This document shows positions 34,281-43,126 of a stretch of 64,000 nt of DNA, in pieces; the first letter of the stretch is position 1; each line of letters starts with the position of its first letter. Made by a program: the position numbers and the translations under genes. Under the pieces are notes generated by a model. That model was given only the letters and a program-made list of their open reading frames with translations. It was not told where the DNA came from and did not search any database. The DNA lies in the NCBI RefSeq assembly GCF_000826545.1, contig NZ_CDME01000015.1, forward strand, positions 1-64,000, in the 5' to 3' direction. The DNA is from Kibdelosporangium sp. MJ126-NF4 (lineage in GTDB: Bacteria; Actinomycetota; Actinomycetes; Mycobacteriales; Pseudonocardiaceae).

Positions 34281-35240
34281 TCATTTCCGGGTTGTTTCCG
34301 CGACAAGTTGGTCGGCCGCCGTGTACGGGTCCAGTTCGCCGTCGGCCACTCGGGCGGCCAGGCCTTCGAGGACGTCGTGGCCGCGGCCCTCGAACCCGGC
34401 GCGGACGGATTCCAGCGCGATCGCCTCCAGCTCGGCGCGGGCCCGGTTGTGCCGCCTGCGCCGCAGCGCGCCGTGCTCGACCAGCCACTGGTGATGCGCG
34501 TCGAGCGCGTCGGCGAACTCGCCCAGTCCCTCCATTTTGGACGCTACGGTCCGGACGATCGGCTGCCGCCACGAGGCGCCACCGATTCCCCTGCGCGCCA
34601 TGGCGACCATGTTCTTCAGGTCGCGCACGGTCGTCTCGGCGCCGTCGCGGTCGGCCTTGTTCACCACGAAGACGTCCGCGATCTCCAGGATGCCCGCCTT
34701 GGCCGCCTGGATGCCGTCACCCATGCCGGGGGCGAGCAGGACGACCGTGGTGTCCGCGAGGGACACGACATCCACTTCGGACTGCCCGACCCCGACGGTC
34801 TCGACCAGCACGACGTCGAAGCAGGCGGCGTCGAGCACCCTGAGCGCCTGCGGCGTCGCCCACGAGAGGCCGCCGAGGTGGCCCCTGGTGGCCATCGAAC
34901 GGATGAAGACGCCGGTGTCGGTGGCGTGTTCCTGCATGCGGATGCGGTCGCCGAGCAGCGCGCCGCCGGAGAACGGCGACGACGGGTCGATCGCGAGTAC
35001 GCCGACCCGTTTGCCCTGCTTGCGCAGGGACGTCACCAGCGCCGACGTGGATGTCGACTTGCCGACACCGGGTGGGCCGGTCAGTCCGATGACCCTGGCG
35101 TGGCCGGAGAAGGGCGCCAGCGCCGCGGCCACCTCACGCAGCTGCGGGCTGGCGTCCTCGACGAGCGAGATCAGCCTGGCGATCGCGCGCGGCTGACCGT
35201 CCCGCGCGCGACTGACCAGTTCGGCTACATCCCTGCTCAA
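34281..35240 (-). CDS. meaB: Methylmalonyl-CoA mutase-associated GTPase MeaB
   Basis: GTPase chaperone of 319 residues that protects and reloads B12-dependent acyl-CoA mutases. The G1 loop is GLTGPPGVGKSTSTSAL, the DPSSPFSGGALLGDRIRM and TRGHLGGLS segments are family hallmarks, and NKAD provides guanine specificity. It starts at TTG 35240, one base after the acetyltransferase stop, so the two are co-transcribed. The mutase itself is not in the window. Confidence 0.92.
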   Translation of the reverse strand: MSRDVAELVSRARDGQPRAIARLISLVEDASPQLREVAAALAPFSGHARVIGLTGPPGVGKSTSTSALVTSLRKQGKRVGVLAIDPSSPFSGGALLGDRIRMQEHATDTGVFIRSMATRGHLGGLSWATPQALRVLDAACFDVVLVETVGVGQSEVDVVSLADTTVVLLAPGMGDGIQAAKAGILEIADVFVVNKADRDGAETTVRDLKNMVAMARRGIGGASWRQPIVRTVASKMEGLGEFADALDAHHQWLVEHGALRRRRHNRARAELEAIALESVRAGFEGRGHDVLEGLAARVADGELDPYTAADQLVAETTRK

Positions 35241-35241
35241 A

Positions 35242-36429
35242 TCAACTCTGCGGGACGCGGATGATCAGTGCGTCGCCCTGGCCGCCGCCACCGCACAGCG
35301 CCGCCGCGCCGACGCCACCGCCCCGGCGCTTGAGCTCCAGCGCCAGGTGCAGCGCGAGTCGCGCGCCGGACATGCCGATCGGGTGGCCGAGGGCGATCGC
35401 GCCGCCGTTGACGTTCACCTTGTCCTCGCCGATGCCCAGCTGGTCGGCGGACACCAGGCCGACCGCGGCGAATGCCTCGTTGATCTCGATCAGGTCGAGG
35501 TCGGCCGCGGCCAGGTTGTCCTTGGCCAGCGCGGCCTTGATCGCGTTCGACGGCTGCTCGTGCAGGCTCGCGTCCGGACCGGCGACGACACCGTGCGCGC
35601 CGATCTCGGCCAGCCAGGTCAGGCCGAGCTCCTCGGCCTTGGCCTTGCTCATCACGACGACCGCGGCGGCACCGTCGGAGATCGGCGACGCCGAGCCCGC
35701 GGTGATCGTGCCGTCACTGGCGAACGCCGGGCGCAGCTTGGCCAGCGTCTCCGCTGTGGTGTCGCCGCGGACGCCCTCGTCGGTGTCGACGACGATCGGG
35801 TCACCCTTGCGCTGCGGCACCGACACCGGAACGATCTCCTCGGCGAACAGGCCGTTCTTCTGCGCGGCGGCCGCACGCTGGTGCGAACGCGCCGCGAACT
35901 CGTCCTGCTGGGCGCGCGTGAGGGCGTAGCGGGAGTTGTACTTCTCCGTCGACGCGCCCATGGCGACCTGGTCGAAGGCGCAGAACAAGCCGTCGTGCGC
36001 CATGTGGTCGATCATGGTGACGTCGCCGTACTTGAAGCCGCCGCGTGACTTGGGCAACAGGTGCGGCGCCTGCGTCATCGACTCCTGGCCACCGGCGACG
36101 ATGATGTCGAACTCACCGGCCCTGATCAGCTGGTCGGCCAGCGCGATCGCGTCGAGACCGGACAGGCAGACCTTGTTGACGGTCAGCGCCGGAACGCTCA
36201 TCGGGATGCCCGCGGCGACGGCGGCCTGGCGGGCGGGGATCTGGCCCGCTCCCGCGGTCAGCACCTGGCCCATGATGACGTACTGCACCTGCTCGGGCTG
36301 GACACCGGCGCGGTCGAGCGCGCCTTTGATCGCGAACCCGCCGAGCTGTGTGCCGGAGAAGTCCTTGAGCTGCCCGAGCAGTCGCCCCATCGGGGTACGT
36401 GCTCCAGCGACGATGACGGAACCGGACAC
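35242..36429 (-). CDS. Acetyl-CoA C-acetyltransferase (thiolase)
   Basis: Thiolase of 395 residues that condenses two acetyl-CoA or cleaves acetoacetyl-CoA. The nucleophile lies in [12 protein letters not shown] (Cys88), with [23 protein letters not shown] and the second catalytic cysteine in [13 protein letters not shown] 36429 is chosen over the longer open frame because GGAGG stands 5 bases upstream and the family start ([11 protein letters not shown]) follows at once. It is divergent from methylmalonyl-CoA epimerase and upstream of meaB, placing it in ethylmalonyl-CoA or propionate metabolism. Confidence 0.92.
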   Translation of the reverse strand: MSGSVIVAGARTPMGRLLGQLKDFSGTQLGGFAIKGALDRAGVQPEQVQYVIMGQVLTAGAGQIPARQAAVAAGIPMSVPALTVNKVCLSGLDAIALADQLIRAGEFDIIVAGGQESMTQAPHLLPKSRGGFKYGDVTMIDHMAHDGLFCAFDQVAMGASTEKYNSRYALTRAQQDEFAARSHQRAAAAQKNGLFAEEIVPVSVPQRKGDPIVVDTDEGVRGDTTAETLAKLRPAFASDGTITAGSASPISDGAAAVVVMSKAKAEELGLTWLAEIGAHGVVAGPDASLHEQPSNAIKAALAKDNLAAADLDLIEINEAFAAVGLVSADQLGIGEDKVNVNGGAIALGHPIGMSGARLALHLALELKRRGGGVGAAALCGGGGQGDALIIRVPQS

Positions 36430-36448
36430 AACTGCCTCCAAGCAAGAG

Positions 36449-36464
36449 TTGCGAGCGCTCGTTA
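36449..36464. promoter_or_regulatory. TetR-type palindrome upstream of the thiolase gene
   Basis: The central CGAGCGCTCG (36452-36461) is a perfect palindrome extended imperfectly to 16 bases (TTGCGAGCGCTCGTTA). It lies 20 bases upstream of the thiolase start; similar sites are bound by TetR regulators of acyl-CoA genes. Confidence 0.45.
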
Positions 36465-36473
36465 ACCTGACGA

Positions 36474-36485
36474 TACCCATGGGTA
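36474..36485. promoter_or_regulatory. Palindromic operator TACCC-AT-GGGTA
   Basis: TACCCATGGGTA is a perfect 12-bp palindrome in the divergent thiolase/epimerase gap. A close relative, TTACCCGTGGGTAA, lies upstream of ccr at 37067-37080, suggesting a shared regulator. Confidence 0.5.
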
Positions 36486-36576
36486 CAGCTCTGCACCGAT
36501 TCTGTGTGGCACGGGGTGTCGCGCACGCCACAGAACTGTCGCGCGCTCGTCTCCCTGCGTGCTTACTCTCGTTGTC

Positions 36577-37020
36577 ATGTCCCACGACAGCGCAGCCGCG
36601 GTCACCGCGATCGACCACATCGGTATCGCGGTACCGGATCTGGACGAGGCCATCGAGTTCTACCAGAAGACGTTCGGCCTGGTTCTGACCGTGACCGAGG
36701 TCAACGAGGAACAGGGTGTGCGCGAGGCGATGCTGCGCGCACCGGGTGACGACGGCACCGGGACGGCGATCCAGCTGCTGGCCCCGCTGACGCCGGAGTC
36801 GACCATCGGCAAGTTCCTCGCCAAGCGCGGCCCGGGAGTACAGCAGGTGGCGTACCGCGTCGACGACATCGAGAAGGCGTCCGATGCCATTCGCGAGAAG
36901 GGCATGAGCCTGGTGTTCGACAAGCCGCGGCACGGCACGGAAAACAGTCGTACGCAGTTCATCCACCCGAAGTCGGCGGGCGGCGTGCTGGTCGAATTGG
37001 TTGAACCAGCCGGCCCCTGA
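36577..37020 (+). CDS. Methylmalonyl-CoA epimerase
   Basis: Cobalt- or other metal-dependent epimerase of 147 residues in the vicinal oxygen chelate superfamily, interconverting (R)- and (S)-methylmalonyl-CoA. Paired modules show [20 protein letters not shown] and [18 protein letters not shown], and conserved [19 protein letters not shown] near the end carries metal ligands. ATG 36577 is preferred because TACTCT at 36564-36569 ends 7 bases before it (leaderless). It faces the thiolase gene and precedes ccr. Confidence 0.9.
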   Translation: MSHDSAAAVTAIDHIGIAVPDLDEAIEFYQKTFGLVLTVTEVNEEQGVREAMLRAPGDDGTGTAIQLLAPLTPESTIGKFLAKRGPGVQQVAYRVDDIEKASDAIREKGMSLVFDKPRHGTENSRTQFIHPKSAGGVLVELVEPAGP

Positions 37021-37066
37021 ATCGGTACCCGGGTGGCACAGGTCTCACATTTGTGGTGATCTCTGA

Positions 37067-37080
37067 TTACCCGTGGGTAA
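37067..37080. promoter_or_regulatory. Palindromic operator upstream of ccr
   Basis: TTACCCGTGGGTAA forms 6-bp arms around GT, 32 bases upstream of the ccr start. Its core matches the palindrome at 36474-36485. Confidence 0.5.
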
Positions 37081-37112
37081 CCTCCGGGAATTCGCGACGT
37101 GGGAGGTCAGGC

Positions 37113-38444
37113 GTGGAAAAGATCCGTGACGCCATTCTGTCGGGTGACTTGGCCGCCGTCGGCGGGCTCGACGTGCCGGATCACTACCGGGCGGTCACCG
37201 TGCACGCGGACGAAGTGGAGATGTTCAAGGGCCTCGACACCCCGGACAAGGACCCACGCAAGTCGCTGCACGTCGAGAACGTCGCGACGCCGGAGCTCGG
37301 TCCGGGTGAGGCCCTGGTTGCCGTGATGGCGTCGGCGATCAACTACAACACGGTGTGGACGTCGATCTTCGAGCCGATGGACACGTTCGGCTTCCTGCGC
37401 CGCCTCGGCAAGACGTCCGAACTGGCCAAGCGGCACGACCTGCCGTACCACGTCGTCGGCTCCGACCTGGCGGGCGTGGTGCTGCGGACCGGGCCGGGCG
37501 TGGGTGCGTGGAAGCCGGGCGACGAGGTGGTCGCGCACTGCCTGTCGGTGGAACTGGAGCACCCGGACGGGCACAACGACACGATGCTGGACCCGGAGCA
37601 GCGGATCTGGGGCTTCGAGACGAACTTCGGCGGCCTCGCCGAGCTGGCGCTGGTGAAGTCGAACCAGCTGATGCCCAAGCCCGCACACCTGACCTGGGAA
37701 GAAGCGGCATCACCCGGACTGGTGAACTCGACGGCGTACCGGCAGTTGGTGTCCCGGAACGGCGCGGGGATGAAGCAGGGCGACACGGTGCTGATCTGGG
37801 GAGCCTCCGGCGGCCTCGGCTCGTACGCGACGCAGTTCGCCCTCAACGGCGGCGCGACCCCGGTGTGCGTGGTCTCCAGCCCGGCGAAGGCGGAGATCTG
37901 CCGGAAGATGGGCGCGGAACTGATCATCGACCGCTCGGCCGAGGGCTACAGGTTCTGGAAGGACGAGAACACCCAGGACGTGAAGGAATGGAAGCGTTTC
38001 GGGGCGCGAATCCGTGAGTTGACCGGAGGAGAGGACCCGGACATCGTTTTCGAGCACCCGGGCCGCGAGACATTCGGCGCCAGCGTCTACGTGACGAAGC
38101 GCGGCGGAAAGATCGTGACCTGTGCGTCGACGTCGGGCTTCATGCACCAGTACGACAACAGGTATCTGTGGATGCACCTGAAGAGCATCATCGGCTCGCA
38201 TTTCGCGAACTACCGCGAGGCGTCGGAAGCCAACCGCCTGATCGCGAAGGGCAAGATCCACCCGACGCTGTCGAAGGTCTACTCGATGGACGACACCGGC
38301 CAGGCGGCGTACGACGTGCACCGCAACGCACACCAAGGCAAGGTCGGCGTGCTGTGTCTCGCCCCGACCGAAGGCCTCGGCGTGCACAACGAGGAACTCC
38401 GCGCGAAGCACATCGACGCCATCAACAACTTCCGCGGCGTCTGA
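37113..38444 (+). CDS. ccr: Crotonyl-CoA carboxylase/reductase
   Basis: NADPH-dependent medium-chain dehydrogenase-fold enzyme of 443 residues that converts crotonyl-CoA and CO2 to ethylmalonyl-CoA, key to the ethylmalonyl-CoA pathway and polyketide extender supply. Characteristic segments are ASAINYNTVWTSIFEPMDTF, YHVVGSDLAGVVLRTG, the nucleotide loop WGASGGLGSYATQFAL and IVFEHPGRETFGASV. The start GTG 37113 has GGGAGG upstream. Length and motifs match characterised Ccr proteins rather than plain alcohol dehydrogenases. Confidence 0.95.
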   Translation: MEKIRDAILSGDLAAVGGLDVPDHYRAVTVHADEVEMFKGLDTPDKDPRKSLHVENVATPELGPGEALVAVMASAINYNTVWTSIFEPMDTFGFLRRLGKTSELAKRHDLPYHVVGSDLAGVVLRTGPGVGAWKPGDEVVAHCLSVELEHPDGHNDTMLDPEQRIWGFETNFGGLAELALVKSNQLMPKPAHLTWEEAASPGLVNSTAYRQLVSRNGAGMKQGDTVLIWGASGGLGSYATQFALNGGATPVCVVSSPAKAEICRKMGAELIIDRSAEGYRFWKDENTQDVKEWKRFGARIRELTGGEDPDIVFEHPGRETFGASVYVTKRGGKIVTCASTSGFMHQYDNRYLWMHLKSIIGSHFANYREASEANRLIAKGKIHPTLSKVYSMDDTGQAAYDVHRNAHQGKVGVLCLAPTEGLGVHNEELRAKHIDAINNFRGV

Positions 38445-38459
38445 GTCAACAGCGCATAT

Positions 38460-38488
38460 GAGGGCCGCCCCGACAGGAGGCGGCCCTC
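38460..38488 (+). terminator. ccr terminator
   Basis: GAGGGCCGCC at 38460-38469 pairs with GGCGGCCCTC at 38479-38488 around a 9-base loop, 16 bases after the ccr stop and facing the minus-strand stop at 38515. Confidence 0.7.
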
Positions 38489-38514
38489 GTTGCTTTCATG
38501 ACACTGTGGAGCAT

Positions 38515-39234
38515 CTACCAGGCACTCGACGTCCAAGGAACAATTGCGGAGACCCAGTTGTTATCCGCAGACAGGATTTCAAGCTTGGTGATGTGCGGTG
38601 GACGGTTCGGGTACCTGATGCTTGTTCGCGATTTGAGTGGGACGGTGTCCCCATTGGCGTCATAAAGCAAAATGTCGCCGTTCCCCACGTAGACCTCATC
38701 GATCCACGTGCCCTTCTCAAGGTCGATAATTCCCTCGCCGGTAAAACACTCGTACCCGCTCCCGCCGGTCTCCCTTTCGCGGTGATACTTGATCTTCACC
38801 TGGTCCACCGTTGGATCACAATCGACTTTTCGCATGACAGAAGAAGCCTCACCCGGCTTCTTGTCCACAGGAGCGGCAGCAGGTTGCCACTCACTCGCCG
38901 GACTCGGTTGAATCTCAACCCTCTTGATGTGCGGCGGACGGTTCGGGTACCTCACGGCTGTCCGCGGATCGATGTGGACGGTCTCCCCGTTGTGGTCATA
39001 AAGCAATACACCCCCACCTGCCGTGGACACCTCGTCAATCCACGTACCGTCGGGGAAGGCGATCACTCCTTCGCCCGTAAAACACATGTACCCGTCCCCA
39101 CCAGTACCATGAAGCTTGATCTTCACCTGGTCAACCGTCGGGTTACATTCGACTTTGTCCACCGCAGCAGCAGTTCCGGCCGGGCGGGCCGCACGCAAAT
39201 CAGTTTCCCGACAACGGAACACCGCCGTCAACAT
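38515..39234 (-). CDS. Two-module repeat protein, possibly beta/gamma-crystallin-like
   Basis: Protein of 239 residues made of two similar modules (about 26-110 and 134-222). Each has a V-x-C-[ND]-PTVDQVKIK start, GY-x-CFTGEG, GTWIDEV, VLLYD or ILLYD, and RYPNRPPHI-K-x-EI. The pattern of Cys, CF-x-GEG and Tyr-rich strands recalls bacterial beta/gamma-crystallin-type or secreted beta-sandwich domains, but this is tentative. No signal peptide is evident; AAAGGTG precedes the ATG. The DNA is less GC-rich than its neighbours. Confidence 0.55.
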   Translation of the reverse strand: MLTAVFRCRETDLRAARPAGTAAAVDKVECNPTVDQVKIKLHGTGGDGYMCFTGEGVIAFPDGTWIDEVSTAGGGVLLYDHNGETVHIDPRTAVRYPNRPPHIKRVEIQPSPASEWQPAAAPVDKKPGEASSVMRKVDCDPTVDQVKIKYHRERETGGSGYECFTGEGIIDLEKGTWIDEVYVGNGDILLYDANGDTVPLKSRTSIRYPNRPPHITKLEILSADNNWVSAIVPWTSSAW

Positions 39235-39399
39235 TCACCTTTGGCCGAAACTCGTCCGAGCCGTGGTGAACCGTACGCGCCGGTAACAAATATCGACACA
39301 GATCAGCCACCGAGCAATTGAACCAAATGGCGGCGGGGAAACGTAACACTGAAGTGTGTACCAAACACCATTGACGTAATTACGGGGGCGCCGTTGTCG

Positions 39400-39981
39400 T
39401 CAGGGTTTGGCGCCCGCACCCATGGTCAGCGCGTCGGCGATGAAGTCGACTTCCCTGTCCATCATGGGAGTGTCCTCGGGGTGGCGGGCCATCGAGTGGC
39501 GGTAGCTCACGGCCAGCGCGAGCAGACCGGCCGCACTGTCCACATCGGCCATCACAATGGTTCCGGCGCCCGCGGCGATGATCACGGCTTTCACCTGGTG
39601 GACGATGGTCTTGAACCGCGCCTGCAGAGCCTCGCGGACGTCCTTGTGGGTGTCCGCCTCACGCCACAGCAGGTGTGACAGCAGCCGGGAGTCACTCAGC
39701 CGGGCGTCCAGCTCCGCCACCAGTCTCCGCAGGCTCGCGGCCACATCCCCGGGCACGACGACGGCGGCGGGCTCGATGTGTTCGTCCGGAAGTCTTTTCA
39801 CCAGGGCCGCCAACAAGTCCGACTTGCGGCGGAAGTAGTAGTGCACAAGGCCTTTCGGCACCCGCGCCGCTTCGGCTATCCGGGAGGTCGGCGTCGCGTC
39901 GAAACCCGCCTCGGCGAAGAGCTTCTCCGCCGCGGTGAGAATCCGCTCACGTGCCGAGGGATCGTCACCCGACTTGGCCAC
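39400..39981 (-). CDS. TetR-family transcriptional regulator
   Basis: Regulator of 193 residues. The N-terminal helix-turn-helix reads ARERILTAAEKLFAEAGFDA then TSRIAEAARVPKGLVHYYFR, a standard TetR pattern. The C-terminal half is a helical ligand domain with a HLLWREADTHKDVREALQAR segment. GTG 39981 is preferred with GAGGGGG upstream; TTG 39990 is the alternative. It lies 83 bases downstream of the SPW-repeat gene on the same strand. Effector and targets are unknown. Confidence 0.82.
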   Translation of the reverse strand: MAKSGDDPSARERILTAAEKLFAEAGFDATPTSRIAEAARVPKGLVHYYFRRKSDLLAALVKRLPDEHIEPAAVVVPGDVAASLRRLVAELDARLSDSRLLSHLLWREADTHKDVREALQARFKTIVHQVKAVIIAAGAGTIVMADVDSAAGLLALAVSYRHSMARHPEDTPMMDREVDFIADALTMGAGAKP

Positions 39982-40064
39982 TGGCAACAACCCCCTCAGG
40001 CGGAATGCGCACCGGCATCACACCAAGACCGGCGCGCAGTCCGCAACAACAAGGTTGACGCGAC

Positions 40065-40442
40065 TCAGTGCTGACCTGCCATCCCGCGATGTGCCATGTT
40101 CGCCGCTGGCACAGCCGCGAGACCCACGATGAGGGTCAGCGCTCCGACGATGAACGACGTCCACATGGCGCCTGCCATGTCCGTGAATCCCATCACCCAC
40201 GGCGAGATGAACAGCAGGACGCCGAGCACGACCTGCACGTATTCACCGTAGACAACGCCGGGCATGGCCAGTGAGAACAGGCCGTCCAGTGCGATCAGCG
40301 CGCCGAGGACGATCATGGTCCACATCACGGTGTTCGTGGTGTCGAGCCAGAGCGGCGAGAGCACCGCGACCACTCCGAGCACCACCTCCGCCCAGTCCTG
40401 CCACCGGGTCCACGCCCGCGCCGGGGTTGACGTGTCGCTCAT
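40065..40442 (-). CDS. SPW-repeat membrane protein
   Basis: Membrane protein of 125 residues with four helices. Two SPW repeats are visible: WAEVVLGVVAVLSPLWL in the first half and VQVVLGVLLFISPWVMGF in the second, as in the SPW family. No function is established. The ATG at 40442 follows a GGAGGTG ribosome site. It precedes the TetR gene on the same strand. Confidence 0.85.
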   Translation of the reverse strand: MSDTSTPARAWTRWQDWAEVVLGVVAVLSPLWLDTTNTVMWTMIVLGALIALDGLFSLAMPGVVYGEYVQVVLGVLLFISPWVMGFTDMAGAMWTSFIVGALTLIVGLAAVPAANMAHRGMAGQH

Positions 40443-40573
40443 GGCGATCACCTCCACAACGGAGAAAAGGTCCTACCAATTCATGGTGCGCTTGGTTGGC
40501 CGGCCGGTCAAGCCCCGGCGGAGATATCGGTGGAGTGGCGTTGTCCCCACCTCACTCGCGGTAGGTTGGGTGC

Positions 40574-41677
40574 ATGGCTCTTGGCGAGGAGCGTGAGCTC
40601 GTACCCCTTGGCGCAGGTTTCGACTATGCGAAGCGCGGCTACCACCGTGCCCAGGTCGACGAGCACCTTGAACGGGTGGACCGGGACATGCGCCTGCTCG
40701 CCGCCGACCGTGACGCCGCGGTGTCACAGGCGGCCGACCTGGCGCGCCAGTTGGAGATCGCCCGTTCCGAGATCGACGACATGCGCGGCCAGATCGAACG
40801 GCTGTCGCTCCCGCCGACCACGCTGGAAGGCCTGAGCGAACGCCTGCAGCGCATGCTGCGCCTCGCCCAGGACGAGGCGACCGAGACCAAGGCCCGCGCC
40901 GAGGCCGAAGCCGGACACATCCGCGCGAAGGCCGAGACAGACGCGAACGCGTTGCGCGCCCGCTACGAGGAAATGCTCCGCGGCCTGGACACACGGCGCG
41001 CCGAGATGGAGTCCGAGCACCGGGAAGTGCTGGCCAAGGCCCGCGCGGAGGCGGAGGACATCACCAAGAAGGGCCAGGAAGAGCGTGCCCGACTGGACAC
41101 CGAGTCCGAGCAGCGCAGGGCCCAGGTCGAAGAAGACTTCGACATAGCCATGGCCTCCCGCCGCACGGAGTCGATGCGCGCACTGGCAGAGCAAGAAGCA
41201 ACCAGCAAGTCCGACGCCGAGCGCAGGGTCCGCGAAGCAACGGAAGAATCCAACCGCCGCAGGCACGACGCGATCACGGAGTCCAAGGCACGCCTGCAGG
41301 AAGCCAGCGAAGAAGCCCACCGCCGCGTCCGCGAGGCAACAGAAGAAGCGAACCGCCGAATCAGCCACGCCGCCCAGCGCGTCGCAGCCCTGCGCCAACT
41401 CCGCACACGAGTGGCCAACCAACTCCGACAGGCCCGAAGCCTGATCCAGGACGCAGACGTCGTACTGGAAAACGCAACACCGGTCCTAGACCCGTTGCCG
41501 GAAGAGAAGCCCGCCGACGAGTCACCGACAAAGGCATTCAAGCCGTTGTCGCAGACCGAGGCCGCGGGTGGCCCACCCAAGGAGCACTGGGAGCCCGCGG
41601 AGCCGGACGAGAGCCCCGCCCAGACCGACACCACCAAGCCGGTCGTCGCCCAGCAGGCCCGCAAACCCCGCGCGTGA
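40574..41677 (+). CDS. DivIVA-like coiled-coil protein
   Basis: Cytoplasmic protein of 367 residues with long coiled coil. The N-terminus (LVPLGAGFDYAKRGYHRAQV, VDEHLERVDRDMRLLAADRD) matches the DivIVA/Wag31 N-terminal region. It is followed by about 230 residues of heptad-rich helix (EATETKARAEAEAGHIRAKA, RRVREATEESNRRRHDAITE) and a disordered Pro/Glu tail. Related actinomycete proteins (Scy/FilP-like or annotated as cellulose-binding) organise polar growth. ATG 40574 gives a normal start. Confidence 0.75.
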   Translation: MALGEERELVPLGAGFDYAKRGYHRAQVDEHLERVDRDMRLLAADRDAAVSQAADLARQLEIARSEIDDMRGQIERLSLPPTTLEGLSERLQRMLRLAQDEATETKARAEAEAGHIRAKAETDANALRARYEEMLRGLDTRRAEMESEHREVLAKARAEAEDITKKGQEERARLDTESEQRRAQVEEDFDIAMASRRTESMRALAEQEATSKSDAERRVREATEESNRRRHDAITESKARLQEASEEAHRRVREATEEANRRISHAAQRVAALRQLRTRVANQLRQARSLIQDADVVLENATPVLDPLPEEKPADESPTKAFKPLSQTEAAGGPPKEHWEPAEPDESPAQTDTTKPVVAQQARKPRA

Positions 41678-41751
41678 CCGACGGCTGCCCAGCAGGCCAG
41701 GGCTAACCCGCGCGGGTAGGAATCCGGTTCGGCGGCTTCGATACAGGCGCC

Positions 41752-42450
41752 CTAGGGCTGAGCGGGAAGCTGGGCTTGAAGGCCGTTGAGGATGGTCCGG
41801 AGGCCGATCTCGAGATCCTGGTCGGCGCTCGCGACGGGGTCGTCGTCGGCCCATCCCTCGCTGTGCGCGCGCAGCCGCGGGAACTGCATCGCGATCTCGG
41901 TCATCTTCGCGACCACGTCCCGGACGTGGTCGTCTTCCTGGCCGGAGGCACGGCCCAGCCGTGCCTTCCACGTGACCTCCGACGCCGCGCCGAGGGCGGT
42001 GCCGAGCACGAAGGTGAAGACGACCTTCATCGCCTGTGCCGCGTCTTGTCCGGTGAACCCGGCAGTCTCGTAGACCGCGAGCATGTGGTCGTCGTAGCGT
42101 GCTTTGCCTGGGCCGTAGACGAGGTGGGTGCTCATGGCAGGCACGAGCCACGGGTGCCGGAGGATCATCGCGTACATGCCCTTGGCCATCGCGGTGGCCG
42201 CAGCCCGCCACCCGGCCTTGTCCAGGTCCGGCAGTTCGATCTCGCCCCACACCGTGTCGGCAGCGAGCACGACGAGGTCGTCCTTGCTCTTGACGTGCCA
42301 GTAGATCGAGGTCGCGGCGGAGCCGAGGCGGCTGCCCAACTGCCGCATGCTCAGGCCCTCGATCCCTTCGGCGTCCAGCAGTTCGACAGCGGCACGGACG
42401 ATTTGGTCGCGGGTCAGGGTTTCGCGCGGCACCCCGGCAGGATACGGCAC
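41752..42450 (-). CDS. TetR/AcrR regulator with TetR_C-type domain
   Basis: Repressor of 232 residues. The helix-turn-helix is LTRDQIVRAAVELLDAEG then LSMRQLGSRLGSAATSIYWH, typical of the tetracycline repressor branch; the C-terminal TetR_C-like domain includes AMILRHPWLVPAMSTHLVYG. GTG 42450 is the first start after the operator cluster; GTG 42432 is an alternative. It faces a membrane-protein gene at 42546, with three operator copies in between, which implies control of both genes. Confidence 0.85.
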   Translation of the reverse strand: MPYPAGVPRETLTRDQIVRAAVELLDAEGIEGLSMRQLGSRLGSAATSIYWHVKSKDDLVVLAADTVWGEIELPDLDKAGWRAAATAMAKGMYAMILRHPWLVPAMSTHLVYGPGKARYDDHMLAVYETAGFTGQDAAQAMKVVFTFVLGTALGAASEVTWKARLGRASGQEDDHVRDVVAKMTEIAMQFPRLRAHSEGWADDDPVASADQDLEIGLRTILNGLQAQLPAQP

Positions 42451-42453
42451 GGA

Positions 42454-42527
42454 CTCGCACAGTGTTCGAGAACGTACTTGCACACTGTTCGAGTGGTCGC
42501 TACCGTCGTACTCGAACAGTGTACGAG
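42454..42527. promoter_or_regulatory. Three copies of a TetR operator
   Basis: Sites are 42454-42470 (CTCGCACAGTGTTCGAG), 42477-42493 (CTTGCACACTGTTCGAG) and 42511-42527 (CTCGAACAGTGTACGAG). All fit the palindrome CTCGNACASTGTNCGAG. They fill the gap between the divergent TetR and membrane-protein genes. Confidence 0.75.
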
Positions 42528-42533
42528 TAGGGT
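42528..42533 (+). promoter_or_regulatory. -10 box of the membrane-protein gene
   Basis: TAGGGT directly abuts the third TetR operator, which therefore covers the promoter spacer. The start codon at 42546 follows 12 bases later, after GGAGGG. Confidence 0.5.
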
Positions 42534-42545
42534 GGAGGGACGCGG

Positions 42546-43097
42546 ATGGCGCCGCTCGTTGTCTTTGTCGCGTCGTTGTCACAGTTCTTACTGGCAGCGA
42601 CCTTTGTGATCATTCCCGTCGTGGGCGGTCTGTTCGGGACCAGCGCGCAGCACGCTGCCGAGGCAGAGGTGGTCAGGCAGGGCCTTCCCGCCACGCTTCT
42701 GGCCGAGCGTCGGATCAACTTCGGCGCGAGCCGTGTCAGCATCGCGATCGCGATCGCGATCGGCCTGTGCCTCGCGACGCTGGCCTCGCTCAACCTGGCG
42801 GGAAACGGGACCGGTCAGATCCTGTCCTGGATCATTCAGTCGATCATCCTGGTCCTCGGATGCGTCATCATGCCCGGCGAGGTGTTCGTCGCACGCTTCA
42901 TCGAGTCCGGCTTCGCCAAGTCCGGTGATCAGGCGTTGCGGCGCGTCGATGTCAGGGCGTTCGTCGACGCCGCCGCGAACACCTTTCCCGCCTGGTTCCG
43001 CCACGTGATCGCGGCGCGCTTCGCGCTGGCCACGGTGGGCTCACTGCTCGTCATCATCCTGCTGACGTTTCCGGCGGCGAACGCTTATTTCGGCTAG
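42546..43097 (+). CDS. Putative four-helix membrane protein controlled by the TetR regulator
   Basis: Integral membrane protein of 183 residues with predicted helices at about 3-30, 63-86, 92-112 and 156-178, and a soluble loop between the third and fourth. I do not recognise the family. The divergent TetR gene with triple operator suggests that this gene is induced by a small molecule, so a role in efflux or envelope stress is possible. Confidence 0.65.
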   Translation: MAPLVVFVASLSQFLLAATFVIIPVVGGLFGTSAQHAAEAEVVRQGLPATLLAERRINFGASRVSIAIAIAIGLCLATLASLNLAGNGTGQILSWIIQSIILVLGCVIMPGEVFVARFIESGFAKSGDQALRRVDVRAFVDAAANTFPAWFRHVIAARFALATVGSLLVIILLTFPAANAYFG

Positions 43098-43126
43098 CCG
43101 CCTCGTCCCCGGCGGGTGAGCAGGCC

